64,000 nucleotides of DNA from Desulfosporosinus sp. Sb-LF (GTDB lineage: Bacteria > Bacillota > Desulfitobacteriia > Desulfitobacteriales > Desulfitobacteriaceae): contig NZ_SPQR01000002.1 of the NCBI RefSeq assembly GCF_004766055.1, forward strand, positions 248,001 through 312,000, written 5' to 3'. The notes under the pieces are model-generated. The model did no database searches. It was given only the letters and a program-made list of their open reading frames with translations, and had not been told where the DNA came from. Shown piece after piece: positions 56,044-64,000 of this stretch (position 1 is its first letter; each line of letters opens with the position of its first letter). The translations under genes were made by a program, and so were the position numbers.

Positions 56044-57075
56044 TTATGCCTTTCGCCAAAAGTACAGAATCATCGGCAACAATACTAATCCCAAGTAACC
56101 AAATAGAGGATATACGAACTGTACTAGTTGAGAGAATTTAACTCCTGCTACTGGTAACAGAAGGAGCATTAGAAAGAGCGTCGCTTGACCATAACCCAAC
56201 TTGCCCGAATCAACCACTCGGCTAACAAGGCTAAATCCATTTCCGATTGCTGCAGTAATCATAGCTAACCATAAAACGATTACATATAAAAAGGCGGGCC
56301 AGTCTCCTAATTTCCCTGCTATAGCCACCATGGGGATTTCTAACCCTATAGTATCAGGAAACCGTAGTAATGCAGCCCCTATGACGAAGGCAAATAATCC
56401 AAGTGCTCCCCCACCTACCACTGCACCTAACCGAGCCCCTGGTCGTTGAACGTCACGTCCTAAAGATGCAAATACCACCATAGCTAGCGTTAAATTAAAG
56501 GATACGTATAGAACTGCAGAAAGGGCCCAATGTTCAACAATAGGGTTTGGAAGGATTACTATACCCTCACCATCACCTGAACTGGCGAAGAAAACGGCCA
56601 CTGTTGCAATACCTAAACAAAAGGCAAATTTCAAGGGTATCAAGACAGAATTAATCCATAAAACGCCTTCACCGCGAAACCATAAGGCTAAAGCAATCAC
56701 TGAACCTGTTAAAGAGATTCCCAACCACCTGGAAAAGCCAAAGTATTCGTAAAAGAGTGCCCCACTACCAGAAATCATCGCTAGCATGCCCACGAATAGA
56801 AGAACACTAACGATTGCATCCGCCCAACGCCCCCACCTATTACCGAGTAGGTGTATGAAAAATTCTGGATAGGAAGAGATTTTCCAGCGTTCTTGCAAAT
56901 CTAACATACCCCAACCTAAAAGCGAAAATAGAACTGCACTGACAATGACTCCCGCTAGACCCCAACGTCCAAACCGTGCAAAAAACTGCTGTATTTCTAG
57001 ACCTGAAGCAAATCCCGCCCCCATGACAGCGCCCACGTAAGTGGCGGCAACTTGAAACGTTGTTTTCCACTTCAT
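56044..57075 (-). CDS. YkvI-family membrane transporter
   Basis: A 343-residue protein with about ten TM helices. It belongs to the YkvI family, distantly related to amino-acid/Na+ symporters of the APC superfamily (ATYVGAVMGAGFASGLEIQQFF at the start is typical). Substrate unknown. It starts opposite yyaC. Confidence 0.85.
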   Translation of the reverse strand: MKWKTTFQVAATYVGAVMGAGFASGLEIQQFFARFGRWGLAGVIVSAVLFSLLGWGMLDLQERWKISSYPEFFIHLLGNRWGRWADAIVSVLLFVGMLAMISGSGALFYEYFGFSRWLGISLTGSVIALALWFRGEGVLWINSVLIPLKFAFCLGIATVAVFFASSGDGEGIVILPNPIVEHWALSAVLYVSFNLTLAMVVFASLGRDVQRPGARLGAVVGGGALGLFAFVIGAALLRFPDTIGLEIPMVAIAGKLGDWPAFLYVIVLWLAMITAAIGNGFSLVSRVVDSGKLGYGQATLFLMLLLLPVAGVKFSQLVQFVYPLFGYLGLVLLPMILYFWRKA

Positions 57076-57191
57076 TTTGTTTCCCCCCCGCCATCATCCT
57101 TATGGCAAAAGGAGAAATCTCATGCATAAAAGGGCTAAATTTTGGCAAAAATTTAACTATATATTTGTTGCATAATATTAGGGGGTATCTT

Positions 57192-57767
57192 GTGAGCCTA
57201 TTTTCATTAAGAACTGAGCCTCAAAAAATCAAAGCCCATGTAGATGACCTCTCAGCCAAAGCAAAACTTGAAACGCGACTATCTGACCTCTTTATTTCAA
57301 CCCGGAAACGTCCCGCCATAATCCTATGTATTGGCACCGACCGATCAACTGGAGATGCTTTGGGCCCTTTGATTGGTACGCATCTTTCGCGCTTGAATCT
57401 TCCACACCTTCATGTATACGGAACACTGGATGAGCCTGTCCATGCTACTAATTTAGGCGATAATATACAGTCTATTCATGACACATTCGAAAATCCCTTT
57501 ATCATAGCTATCGACGCCTGTCTTGGACGACTGGATTCCATTGGATGCATTACGCTTTCAGACGGTCCGTTGAAACCTGGTGCCGGTGTTCACAAACAGC
57601 TTCCCGAAGTAGGGGAGGCGCATATGACAGGAATCGTCAACGTTGGAGGGTTTATGGAATATATGGTCTTGCAAAACACAAGACTTAACCTCGTGTGGCG
57701 AATGTCCGAAAACATTAGTTCTCTCCTTACTCATTCTTTTCTAAAAGTACGCTATGAGTACCGCTAG
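57192..57767 (+). CDS. yyaC: YyaC, spore protease-related protein
   Basis: The GTG given follows GGGGGTAT and yields 191 residues; the longer open frame upstream overlaps ykvI and lacks a site. The core CIGTDRSTGDALGPLIGTHL, GTLDEPVHATNL, DACLGR and GAGVHKQLPEVGEAHMTGIVN identifies YyaC, related to the germination protease GPR and made in sporulation. A CATAATAT close upstream could be a sporulation -10 box. The 3' end overlaps the convergent DUF4446 gene by four bases. Confidence 0.9.
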   Translation: MSLFSLRTEPQKIKAHVDDLSAKAKLETRLSDLFISTRKRPAIILCIGTDRSTGDALGPLIGTHLSRLNLPHLHVYGTLDEPVHATNLGDNIQSIHDTFENPFIIAIDACLGRLDSIGCITLSDGPLKPGAGVHKQLPEVGEAHMTGIVNVGGFMEYMVLQNTRLNLVWRMSENISSLLTHSFLKVRYEYR

Positions 57768-58267
57768 ATTTTCTCCCCGTTCATTGCCTTAGCTATGACT
57801 TCTTTTTCTTCTCCGGTCAGTGAATACGTAGACTGGCCGAAGTTAACTGGTTTAGCGTATACTCTTGCTTCCTCACGGTTATGGATGGAGCTGAGTACAA
57901 CTCCGTTACCTTCTTGGTTCAAGAGAGCCACGGCAAAGCTCAAATCACTTCCCACGTTTTCAAATGCTCTGAAGCGAATTAATTCTACATGATCTACACT
58001 TGCACGTAATTTCTTCTCAACAGAATTTAGTCTCGCGTCATATTCTTCCTGTTTTTGCTCCTGTTTGGCCACTCTTTCAATGTTGTCTTGTAGTAATGTT
58101 TCTAATTGAAGTCCAGACATGAATGTCTGCAAACTAACATATGATGCTTCAAAGCGCCTCATTCGCCGTAAGAGTGCGAATGTCGCTATTAAAGAGATGA
58201 GTAATAGTATTGCTAATACAGTAATAGCCCACCAATGTAAAGGCATAATTTCCTCAAATAGTTTCAA
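57764..58267 (-). CDS. DUF4446 family protein
   Basis: A 167-residue protein with one N-terminal TM helix (about 12-32), a coiled coil (about 60-100) and the family end RFRAFENVGSDLSFAVALLN ... GVVLSSIHNREEARVYAKPV. Widely found near yyaC and parB in Firmicutes. Function unknown. Confidence 0.9.
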   Translation of the reverse strand: MKLFEEIMPLHWWAITVLAILLLISLIATFALLRRMRRFEASYVSLQTFMSGLQLETLLQDNIERVAKQEQKQEEYDARLNSVEKKLRASVDHVELIRFRAFENVGSDLSFAVALLNQEGNGVVLSSIHNREEARVYAKPVNFGQSTYSLTGEEKEVIAKAMNGEKI

Positions 58268-58318
58268 TGTTTCCCCCCCCTTTTATCAATCACTATAGAT
58301 TCTTTACAATTCTGCCGA

Positions 58319-59038
58319 TTACATACCCAAATGTAGTGTAGTGAAGAAAAGGGTTAATGGTACGGCAATAAATATAGCTGGCAATAGGTTACCAACTTTA
58401 ATTTCTTTAATCTCCAGGATATTAAAACCTATTCCTAAGATGAGTAGACCTCCTGTAGCGCCCATTTCTGCAATTACCTGAGAAGAAAAAACTCCTTGCA
58501 GTAACCCTGCTGCCAAAGTTATACCGCCTTGATATACAAAGACTGGTAAAGCTGAAACCAAAACACCAGTTCCCATAGAAGAGGCAAATACTAATGCTGA
58601 AATACCATCTAGCATCGATTTTGCAAATAGTATGTTATGTTTTCCAGTTAAACCACTCTCTAGTGAGCCCATGATTGCCATTGCTCCAACGCAATATATC
58701 AAACTTGTCGCCACGAATGCTTTCGTAAATCCTGATTCTTGCCCGTTTTTAGAAAATTTTCGCTCTAGCCATTCACCAAAATGCTGTAAACGGAGTTCTA
58801 TATTTACCCATTCACCTAAGACGCCTCCTAACACTAAACTCATAATAACAATTATTGGGTTTTTTGTTTGCATTGCCATGCTTCCACCTATAAGCAAAAC
58901 AGCTAGTCCAATCCCCTGGATAACAGTTTTCTTCATTCTTTCAGGCAAAGCATGTCCAAACAATAGTCCCATTACTCCTCCAAACACAATCGCCAAAGTA
59001 TTTACTATAGTACCTAACAAAGAATTCCCTTCCTTCAT
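58319..59038 (-). CDS. DUF554 membrane protein
   Basis: A 239-residue protein with about seven TM helices. Family landmarks are GTIVNTLAIVFGGVMGLLFG, AFVATSLIYCVGAMAIMGS and the DGISALVFASSMG stretch. Possible transporter. Located next to the parS region as in related genomes. Confidence 0.9.
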   Translation of the reverse strand: MKEGNSLLGTIVNTLAIVFGGVMGLLFGHALPERMKKTVIQGIGLAVLLIGGSMAMQTKNPIIVIMSLVLGGVLGEWVNIELRLQHFGEWLERKFSKNGQESGFTKAFVATSLIYCVGAMAIMGSLESGLTGKHNILFAKSMLDGISALVFASSMGTGVLVSALPVFVYQGGITLAAGLLQGVFSSQVIAEMGATGGLLILGIGFNILEIKEIKVGNLLPAIFIAVPLTLFFTTLHLGM

Positions 59039-59118
59039 AGATATAGGCTATCCTCAAAGTGAATATTGTTGCTCAACTATTGTAATTTTAATCCTTTACC
59101 AATTTTTGTTTCCGATAA

Positions 59119-59134
59119 TGTTCCACGTGGAACA
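59119..59134. promoter_or_regulatory. parS site 1 (perfect palindrome)
   Basis: TGTTCCACGTGGAACA, a 16-bp perfect palindrome matching the ParB/Spo0J consensus TGTTNCACGTGAAACA closely. It lies just upstream of the DUF554 start. Confidence 0.93.
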
Positions 59135-59645
59135 TTATGAACAAAGAAATGTAGTTACAAGTCTCTAACCTTGTAACTATTAAAATGAATCAGTTTATGA
59201 AATTTATAGCCTTATACGTTTCATGCCAATTAAATAACTAACACTTAATTATTGTTTTATAAAATTTATTGCACCGAATATAATTGAACGATGGCGCATA
59301 TAAGAGTGAGAGGCATTCGCTGTTCTAACACTTTATGAATCGTAGGCATGCTTCCTGACATATAGATGAAATTGGCGGTGTTATTAGCGCAAAATATTTT
59401 TAAAAATATTACTTATTGACTATAATAATCCAGTTTTTAAACATAACACCTCACGATATTCGCATAGTTAGACGTGAAGATGTAGAAGATTAAGTAAATC
59501 TGATCAAAGATTTCAATAATAATATACTGATAAAGAAAGTTTTAGCTGTATTTTGATCTACAGAAGATATCATGATACTACTTTCTGGAAGTTTCATTCA
59601 ATATTATATTGAAATAGTAAGTTAAGGACCATCTAGCCAGCTCTC

Positions 59646-59661
59646 TGTTCCACGTAGAACA
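59646..59661. promoter_or_regulatory. parS site 2
   Basis: TGTTCCACGTAGAACA, one base from the perfect site, in the middle of the gene-poor stretch. Confidence 0.85.
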
Positions 59662-60362
59662 ACCATTTCCCGTCTTAAATACTCCAATTCAGCTACAAGT
59701 ATTCCCCCAAAAACTTCTCAGTTAACAGCAACCTAAATTAGGACCACCGTCAACACACAAAGTAGATATCTAAGACTGACAACTAAGTTATATCTTAAAT
59801 ATTACTATGCTACTCATAATGATACCTAAACTTCTAAAAATTGCCTTGTTTGAGTCAGTACATTATACGAATGTACACAACTACATATTAGACGACTCTT
59901 TGGATTATTTGTCACTGCACTGCGAAAATAGACCGTTATAGCGACGTCGGTATATCACTAGATGAATCTTTAAATTAATTTTTAAAGAAATTGGAAAAAT
60001 TATTTATTTGAACAATAAACACTATAAAAAATTTGAATGAAGAATACCATGTAACTGCATAGGACGTGAGCGGAGTACCTAACATCAATTAAAGGCTAAA
60101 CATGTGCCCATTAAAGCCTTAAGGGCGTAGACAGAACTATTCCATAAAATCAGCATATTCTCCGATACCACAGATGGCAATTAAGAACATACAAGCGACG
60201 TAGTATAGTACATAGTACCCAATACACGTGTTTATAACATAGTAACCGAGAAATAGTACCAAAAGTTTGTTTGTGATTCTAATAAACAAATAGTTGCGGC
60301 AGCACGAGTGAGCGTACAATATTGATTGACTTGCTATTCGAGTCTCTGAACAAAATTATAAA

Positions 60363-60378
60363 TGTTCCATGTGGAACA
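60363..60378. promoter_or_regulatory. parS site 3
   Basis: TGTTCCATGTGGAACA, one base from the perfect site, immediately downstream of the parB stop codon. Confidence 0.85.
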
Positions 60379-60385
60379 TTTATGA

Positions 60386-61231
60386 TTAATCAATTCTTAC
60401 GTTCCACAAATCAAGGAGGCGATTTAACTCATCCTCGGAATAGTATTGAATTTCAATTTTACCCCGTTTGTAATCGCCCTTTAAAGAAACCTTTGTTTGG
60501 AAACTTGAACGCAAACGATCTTCGACGTTGTGTAGAACAGGAGCAAGTTCAAGCGGAGGTTTTTGTTTAGCCGTTTTTTCTGAGAGTCTGTTGATAAGAT
60601 CTTCGGTTTCACGAACAGATAACTGCTCTTGAGCAGCTTTTTGGGCAGTCAAAACTTGTAAAGATGAATCCTTAATTCCGAGTAAAACTTTGGCATGTCC
60701 TAGAGAAATCTTCTCACTTCTTAGTAATTCAAGAACAACCTCCGGCAATAGTAAAACACGTAGCAGGTTAGCTACAGTTGTACGGGCCTTTCCAACACGC
60801 TGAGCAACTTGTTCTTGAGTTAATCCATAATCAACAGTAAGTCGATGATAAGCCATTCCTTCTTCAATCGGAGATAGGTCGGCTCGTTGAATATTTTCGA
60901 TAAGGGCCCTCTCGGCCATTTCCTGGTCGCTGCATAACTGTACAATACACTTTATTGTGTCAAAACCTGCAATCCTAGCAGCACGCAACCGTCGTTCCCC
61001 AGCAATTAAGCAATAACGTTCACCCACGGGTCTAACTAAAACAGGTTGTAATAAACCGTGGTCACGTAACGAATCTGCCAAATCATTGAGTGCTTGGGGA
61101 TCAAACTCTCTTCTAGGTTGATCAGGGTTAGGCTCGATATCACCAATAGGGATTTCTTTGATGCCAGGATTATCCCCTAGTTCATCAGACAACAGTGCCT
61201 GAAGTCCTCGACCTAGACCTTTTTTAGACAC
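60386..61231 (-). CDS. parB: ParB/Spo0J, chromosome-partitioning CTPase
   Basis: A 281-residue ParB. The N-terminal CTPase part has PNPDQPRREFD and the CTP-binding GERRLRAARIAG; the arginine-rich core ENIQRADLSPIEEG follows, then the helix-turn-helix LTQEQVAQRVGKARTTVANLLR that reads parS, and the C-terminal dimer domain. The GTG start overlaps the parA stop by eight bases. Three parS sites follow directly. Confidence 0.96.
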   Translation of the reverse strand: MSKKGLGRGLQALLSDELGDNPGIKEIPIGDIEPNPDQPRREFDPQALNDLADSLRDHGLLQPVLVRPVGERYCLIAGERRLRAARIAGFDTIKCIVQLCSDQEMAERALIENIQRADLSPIEEGMAYHRLTVDYGLTQEQVAQRVGKARTTVANLLRVLLLPEVVLELLRSEKISLGHAKVLLGIKDSSLQVLTAQKAAQEQLSVRETEDLINRLSEKTAKQKPPLELAPVLHNVEDRLRSSFQTKVSLKGDYKRGKIEIQYYSEDELNRLLDLWNVRID

Positions 61232-61985
61232 GCTCTAAAACCTCCTTCGCAAGTTCACGATAAACTTCAGCGCCTCTAGAGCGAGAATCGTAAGAGTTAA
61301 TGGGCTTTCCGTGACTTGGAGCCTCACTAAGTCGGACATTTCGAGAAATTATTGTTCTAAAAACCTTTTGTGGGAAAAACTTTTTAACTTCATCAACTAC
61401 TTGAATAGCCAGGTTAGTACGAGCGTCAAACATAGTTAATAAAGCACCTAAAACATTAAGATTTGGATTTAAGTGTTTGCGAACTCTTTCTAGTGTGCTC
61501 ATTAAAAGGGTCAGTCCCTCTAAAGCATAGTACTCACATTGAATAGGAATCAAAACATCAGTTGCCGCAGTAAGAGCATTTAGAGTAAGAAGTCCCAACG
61601 ATGGTGGGCAATCTATAAAAATAAAATCAAATTTGTCACTAATACTTTCCAATGCACTTCTCAATTTACCTTCTCGAGAAATCTGCGCTACTAATTCTAT
61701 CTCCGCTCCAGCCAATTGAATTCTTGCAGGAACAACTTTTAAATTTTTTTGATCCGTTTTCTGAAGTACTAATTCCAGTGGGACATCGTTAATTAATACG
61801 TCATAGATACAACGCGTCAGCTTATGTTTCGCGACCCCCAGGCCACTGGTAGCATTCCCCTGAGGGTCTAAATCCACGAGAAGAACACGTTTACCTAGCT
61901 CTGCCAGACAAGCGCTTAAATTTATTGCCGTAGTCGTTTTTGCGACACCACCTTTTTGATTGGCTACAGCGATCACTTTTGTCAT
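61224..61985 (-). CDS. parA: ParA/Soj, chromosome-partitioning ATPase
   Basis: A 253-residue ParA with the deviant Walker A NQKGGVAKTTT at about 9-19, DLDPQGNATSGLG and DCPPSLGLLTLNAL. It works with ParB on origin segregation and, in Firmicutes, on DnaA and sporulation control. The ATG giving MTKVIAVANQKGG is preferred; an ATG five codons upstream overlaps the AAAGGA site. Confidence 0.96.
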   Translation of the reverse strand: MTKVIAVANQKGGVAKTTTAINLSACLAELGKRVLLVDLDPQGNATSGLGVAKHKLTRCIYDVLINDVPLELVLQKTDQKNLKVVPARIQLAGAEIELVAQISREGKLRSALESISDKFDFIFIDCPPSLGLLTLNALTAATDVLIPIQCEYYALEGLTLLMSTLERVRKHLNPNLNVLGALLTMFDARTNLAIQVVDEVKKFFPQKVFRTIISRNVRLSEAPSHGKPINSYDSRSRGAEVYRELAKEVLERV

Positions 61986-62067
61986 CAAACGCGTACACAT
62001 CCTTTTAATACTAAATACAAAAGATATTAAAGACTCATACTTTAGATAGTATCAAACCCCCCCCAAT

Positions 62068-62094
62068 AAAAAAAGCGTTATTAACGCTTTTTTT
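62068..62094 (-). terminator. Terminator after the VanW-family gene
   Basis: Stem AAAAAAAGCGTT / AACGCTTTTTT with a three-base loop; reads as a terminator in both directions. Confidence 0.88.
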
Positions 62095-62207
62095 AACAAA
62101 TACATAAATTATTTTAAATTTATTCCAAATTCAGGTACTTATAAGACCATTTCTCAAAAATTCGGGTTAACTTAGACTGAAATAAAGAGACCACCGAAGT
62201 GATCTTC

Positions 62208-63623
62208 TTAGCCACCAACAGCTATAATCGTTGGCAACGCCTTATAAATACTTTGTTTGAGTGGTTCACTGCTCACGACTTTACCATTCATTTTAACTGT
62301 GCGGATAGACTTAACGATTGACCCTGGTTGACCATGTTGCTTTACTATTGATACACCGTGAGTAAGGGTTTCATCCACGAGTCGCTGCTCTTCTGCAGGA
62401 ATAATAGACTCTGTAGTATTCGTAATAAAAACTTCTTGCCCAGGTTTAACCTTACCATACAATTCAATAGTCACAGAATTAGCACTTGATTTGCTACGAA
62501 CCAGAAGGTATCCACCAGTATTATTGTTAAATTTTAGATCAAGATCCGGGTATGCAACGGTTGCATCTTGTCCAAGTGGTACATAGGATATCGCCAAATC
62601 ATGATTACTACGTTGTGTGACAGCCAAGTTTGCTAATAAACCTGTGTTGTACAAAGTACTGGATACCTGACATATTCCTCCAGCTAATCCAGGAACAAAC
62701 TGACCATTGACAATAATATAAGCATCTTTATATCCGCCATCGACGGTTCTTTCACCAACGATTTGATTAAAGGATAAAGTATCACCTGGTTTCACAACCG
62801 CCATATCCAAAGCCTTTGCTGCAATACGGACATTTTCTGACCTCGCAATTTGTGAAGGATCAAACCGAGTGGTATAACTCGCTAATAAACCAGTAATTTT
62901 TTGGTCTTCCAATTGTACAGCAGTCAAATTAGGCAATTGTTCCTTAAATTCGACCTTGATCTCAGATGCAGGCTTATAAATATTGATTGCTTTAATTTGT
63001 GAACTCAGCGCTTCAGAATCAAAAACAGAACCTACATGTTCACTTTTAATAGTCATCGTATTTTGATTCGTTACATCGAAAGAAGCGTCCACGGCGGGTT
63101 TAACAAATTCATTTAAGGTCTGGTTCAGTTTTTCCTTTAATTTTTTGTCATCCCACTTTTGAGACAAGTCAAAGTTCATTCCTTTAGCTGCAGCCATTTT
63201 TGTTACAACCTTATTACGAAATGAACCCTTTCTGCTAATATCATAGGCTTCTTGTAAAGCTAGATCTGAAGTCACCGTCAAGCCAAGATCTTCTAACCTA
63301 ATCTCAGGTGATTTTTGACCCACATTTAGTTTCACGGACTGATTCATTAAGCGTTGAGTTTCTTTATCAATTGCAATTTTCGCTTGCTCTAAGGATAAAT
63401 CACCAACGTTAATTCCAGAAATCGACACCCCTTCTACGATGACGTGTTGATCCCGAGTATAGAACATTAAAGGAGCAATAACTAAGACGAGCGTAATTAA
63501 CAGAAGTCCGAATGTCATATAGAAAGACTTTGTTCTCAAAATTCGTTTTAGTCCATTCCAACGTTTCGTTATTGGCTTTTGAAATTCTCCATGACCAGCA
63601 CTTTGATCTTCTGACTCTCTCAT
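62208..63623 (-). CDS. VanW/G5-domain cell-envelope protein
   Basis: A 471-residue protein with a cytoplasmic head, one TM helix at about 35-55, two peptidoglycan-binding-4-type repeats (about 60-235), a VanW domain (about 250-385, KPGDTLSFNQIVGERT and GGICQVSSTLYN) and a C-terminal G5 domain (about 390-465). Resembles the YoaR group. It probably acts at the wall; the reaction is unknown. GGGGGAC precedes the ATG. Confidence 0.92.
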   Translation of the reverse strand: MRESEDQSAGHGEFQKPITKRWNGLKRILRTKSFYMTFGLLLITLVLVIAPLMFYTRDQHVIVEGVSISGINVGDLSLEQAKIAIDKETQRLMNQSVKLNVGQKSPEIRLEDLGLTVTSDLALQEAYDISRKGSFRNKVVTKMAAAKGMNFDLSQKWDDKKLKEKLNQTLNEFVKPAVDASFDVTNQNTMTIKSEHVGSVFDSEALSSQIKAINIYKPASEIKVEFKEQLPNLTAVQLEDQKITGLLASYTTRFDPSQIARSENVRIAAKALDMAVVKPGDTLSFNQIVGERTVDGGYKDAYIIVNGQFVPGLAGGICQVSSTLYNTGLLANLAVTQRSNHDLAISYVPLGQDATVAYPDLDLKFNNNTGGYLLVRSKSSANSVTIELYGKVKPGQEVFITNTTESIIPAEEQRLVDETLTHGVSIVKQHGQPGSIVKSIRTVKMNGKVVSSEPLKQSIYKALPTIIAVGG

Positions 63624-63768
63624 ACGTCCCCCTCCGAATATCTACCTCTTATCTAATATGCCTCATAATTACCTTATAAATTCGACGTTCTTCTCATTTA
63701 TCCTTCACAGAATTGCATAAAAAAGAGCCCTACTTCTCAAAGCAACGCTCCAAACGTACCAATCTGTA

Positions 63769-64000
63769 TCAACAAATTGGTTTTTTCGCAGGTGTACCGG
63801 CTTGACGTGGGAATTGTGATGATGTTTCCCTAATCTTTCTAATTACAACAACAGCCCTATGCTCTGCTCCTGAACCTAGATTAAAATGTTCTACCCCTTC
63901 AATAGTACCCCCTACAAGAGATAATGCCTTTTGGGATTCCGCTAATTCATCGTCAACTTGAGCTCCCTTTGGAGCTAGGAGCAATCCATCAACCTTAAGA
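63769..64000 (-). CDS. rsmG: RsmG, 16S rRNA m7G527 methyltransferase (3' part only)
   Basis: The last 76 codons of RsmG (GidB); the gene continues past the right edge, so its start is not in the window. The frame reads KVDGLLLAPKG, then FNLGSGAEHRAVVVIRK and the basic family end FPRQAGTPAKKP. A T-rich tail after a weak hairpin at about 63714-63750 may terminate it. Its place beside parA matches the origin region of related Firmicutes. Confidence 0.88.
   Translation of the reverse strand, partial: LKVDGLLLAPKGAQVDDELAESQKALSLVGGTIEGVEHFNLGSGAEHRAVVVIRKIRETSSQFPRQAGTPAKKPIC

Larger units (their letters stand above)
59039..60385. other. AT-rich, gene-poor parS region
   Basis: About 1.3 kb without a supportable gene; short frames have no ribosome sites and no recognisable motifs. 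The stretch is markedly AT-rich and holds three parS sites, one at each end and one in between. It may be a centromere-like loading zone or the residue of lost genes. Confidence 0.7.

Noticed and set aside
60137-60319. A 60-codon frame with many aromatic residues in the parS region
   Set aside because: No ribosome site, and the residues reflect AT-rich sequence rather than a membrane protein pattern.

Overview
The window looks like part of the chromosome of an anaerobic, spore-forming Firmicute of the Peptococcaceae, most like Desulfosporosinus or Desulfitobacterium. The grounds are the SCIFF peptide and its maturase, two Spo0E-type phosphatases with Spo0A-box-like sites, YyaC, selC plus selB, many TTG starts, and the gene order rsmG / VanW-type / parA-parB / DUF554 / DUF4446 / yyaC. 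Most genes lie on the minus strand and parAB-rsmG is at the right end, so the replication origin probably lies just beyond the right edge.

Layout. (1) 1-8451: a phosphate-response block. pstC (cut by the window edge), pstS and phoP are followed by a zinc-type phospholipase C, a GT28 glycolipid synthase, and a divergent operon of a GGDEF-EAL-CBS-GGDEF protein plus a chemoreceptor. Five promoters here share one design: hexamers like TTAACA/TTTACA every 11 bp, then 9 bp, then a -10 box. A sixth of this kind precedes walJ-htrA. (2) 8466-18207: DUF421, a radical SAM protein, a second GT28 paralogue, YbaK, an NlpC/P60 hydrolase, glnS, htrA, walJ and a TPR protein. (3) 18264-22150: a molybdopterin oxidoreductase, the SCIFF maturase and the 46-residue SCIFF peptide. 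(4) 22375-25365: an M-box Mg2+ riboswitch, a 37-codon ORF, a soluble MgtE-N/CBS protein and an Nramp-related transporter with Mg2+-type site motifs. (5) 25360-28615: an accessory stretch with Spo0E genes, small ORFs, an IS3 remnant, tRNA-Thr, a recombinase chimera, and a tRNA-Gly 3'-end duplication suggesting an old integrated element. (6) 28596-31295: tRNA-Gly, -Phe, -Glu and -Lys, and a chemoreceptor behind a c-di-GMP-I riboswitch. (7) 31402-45184: core genes (purA, purB, an FAD protein, dnaB, lonC, rplI, YybS, MazG-like, rpsR, ssb, rpsF, ychF, DUF951, MscS, CvpA). (8) 45356-55842: selC, a branched-chain amino-acid ABC transporter with two binding proteins, a CBS-ACT protein, selB and a TPR protein. 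(9) 56044-64000: a YkvI-type permease, yyaC, DUF4446, DUF554, a 1.3 kb gene-poor stretch with three parS sites, parB, parA, a VanW-family protein and the 3' end of rsmG.

How the parts may work together (inference). Low phosphate would switch on Pst uptake, release head groups from phospholipids, build glycolipids in their place, and change c-di-GMP levels. A c-di-GMP riboswitch elsewhere in the window controls a second chemoreceptor. The Mg2+ block pairs an RNA sensor with a protein sensor module encoded next to a transporter of a different family from the one that normally carries that module.
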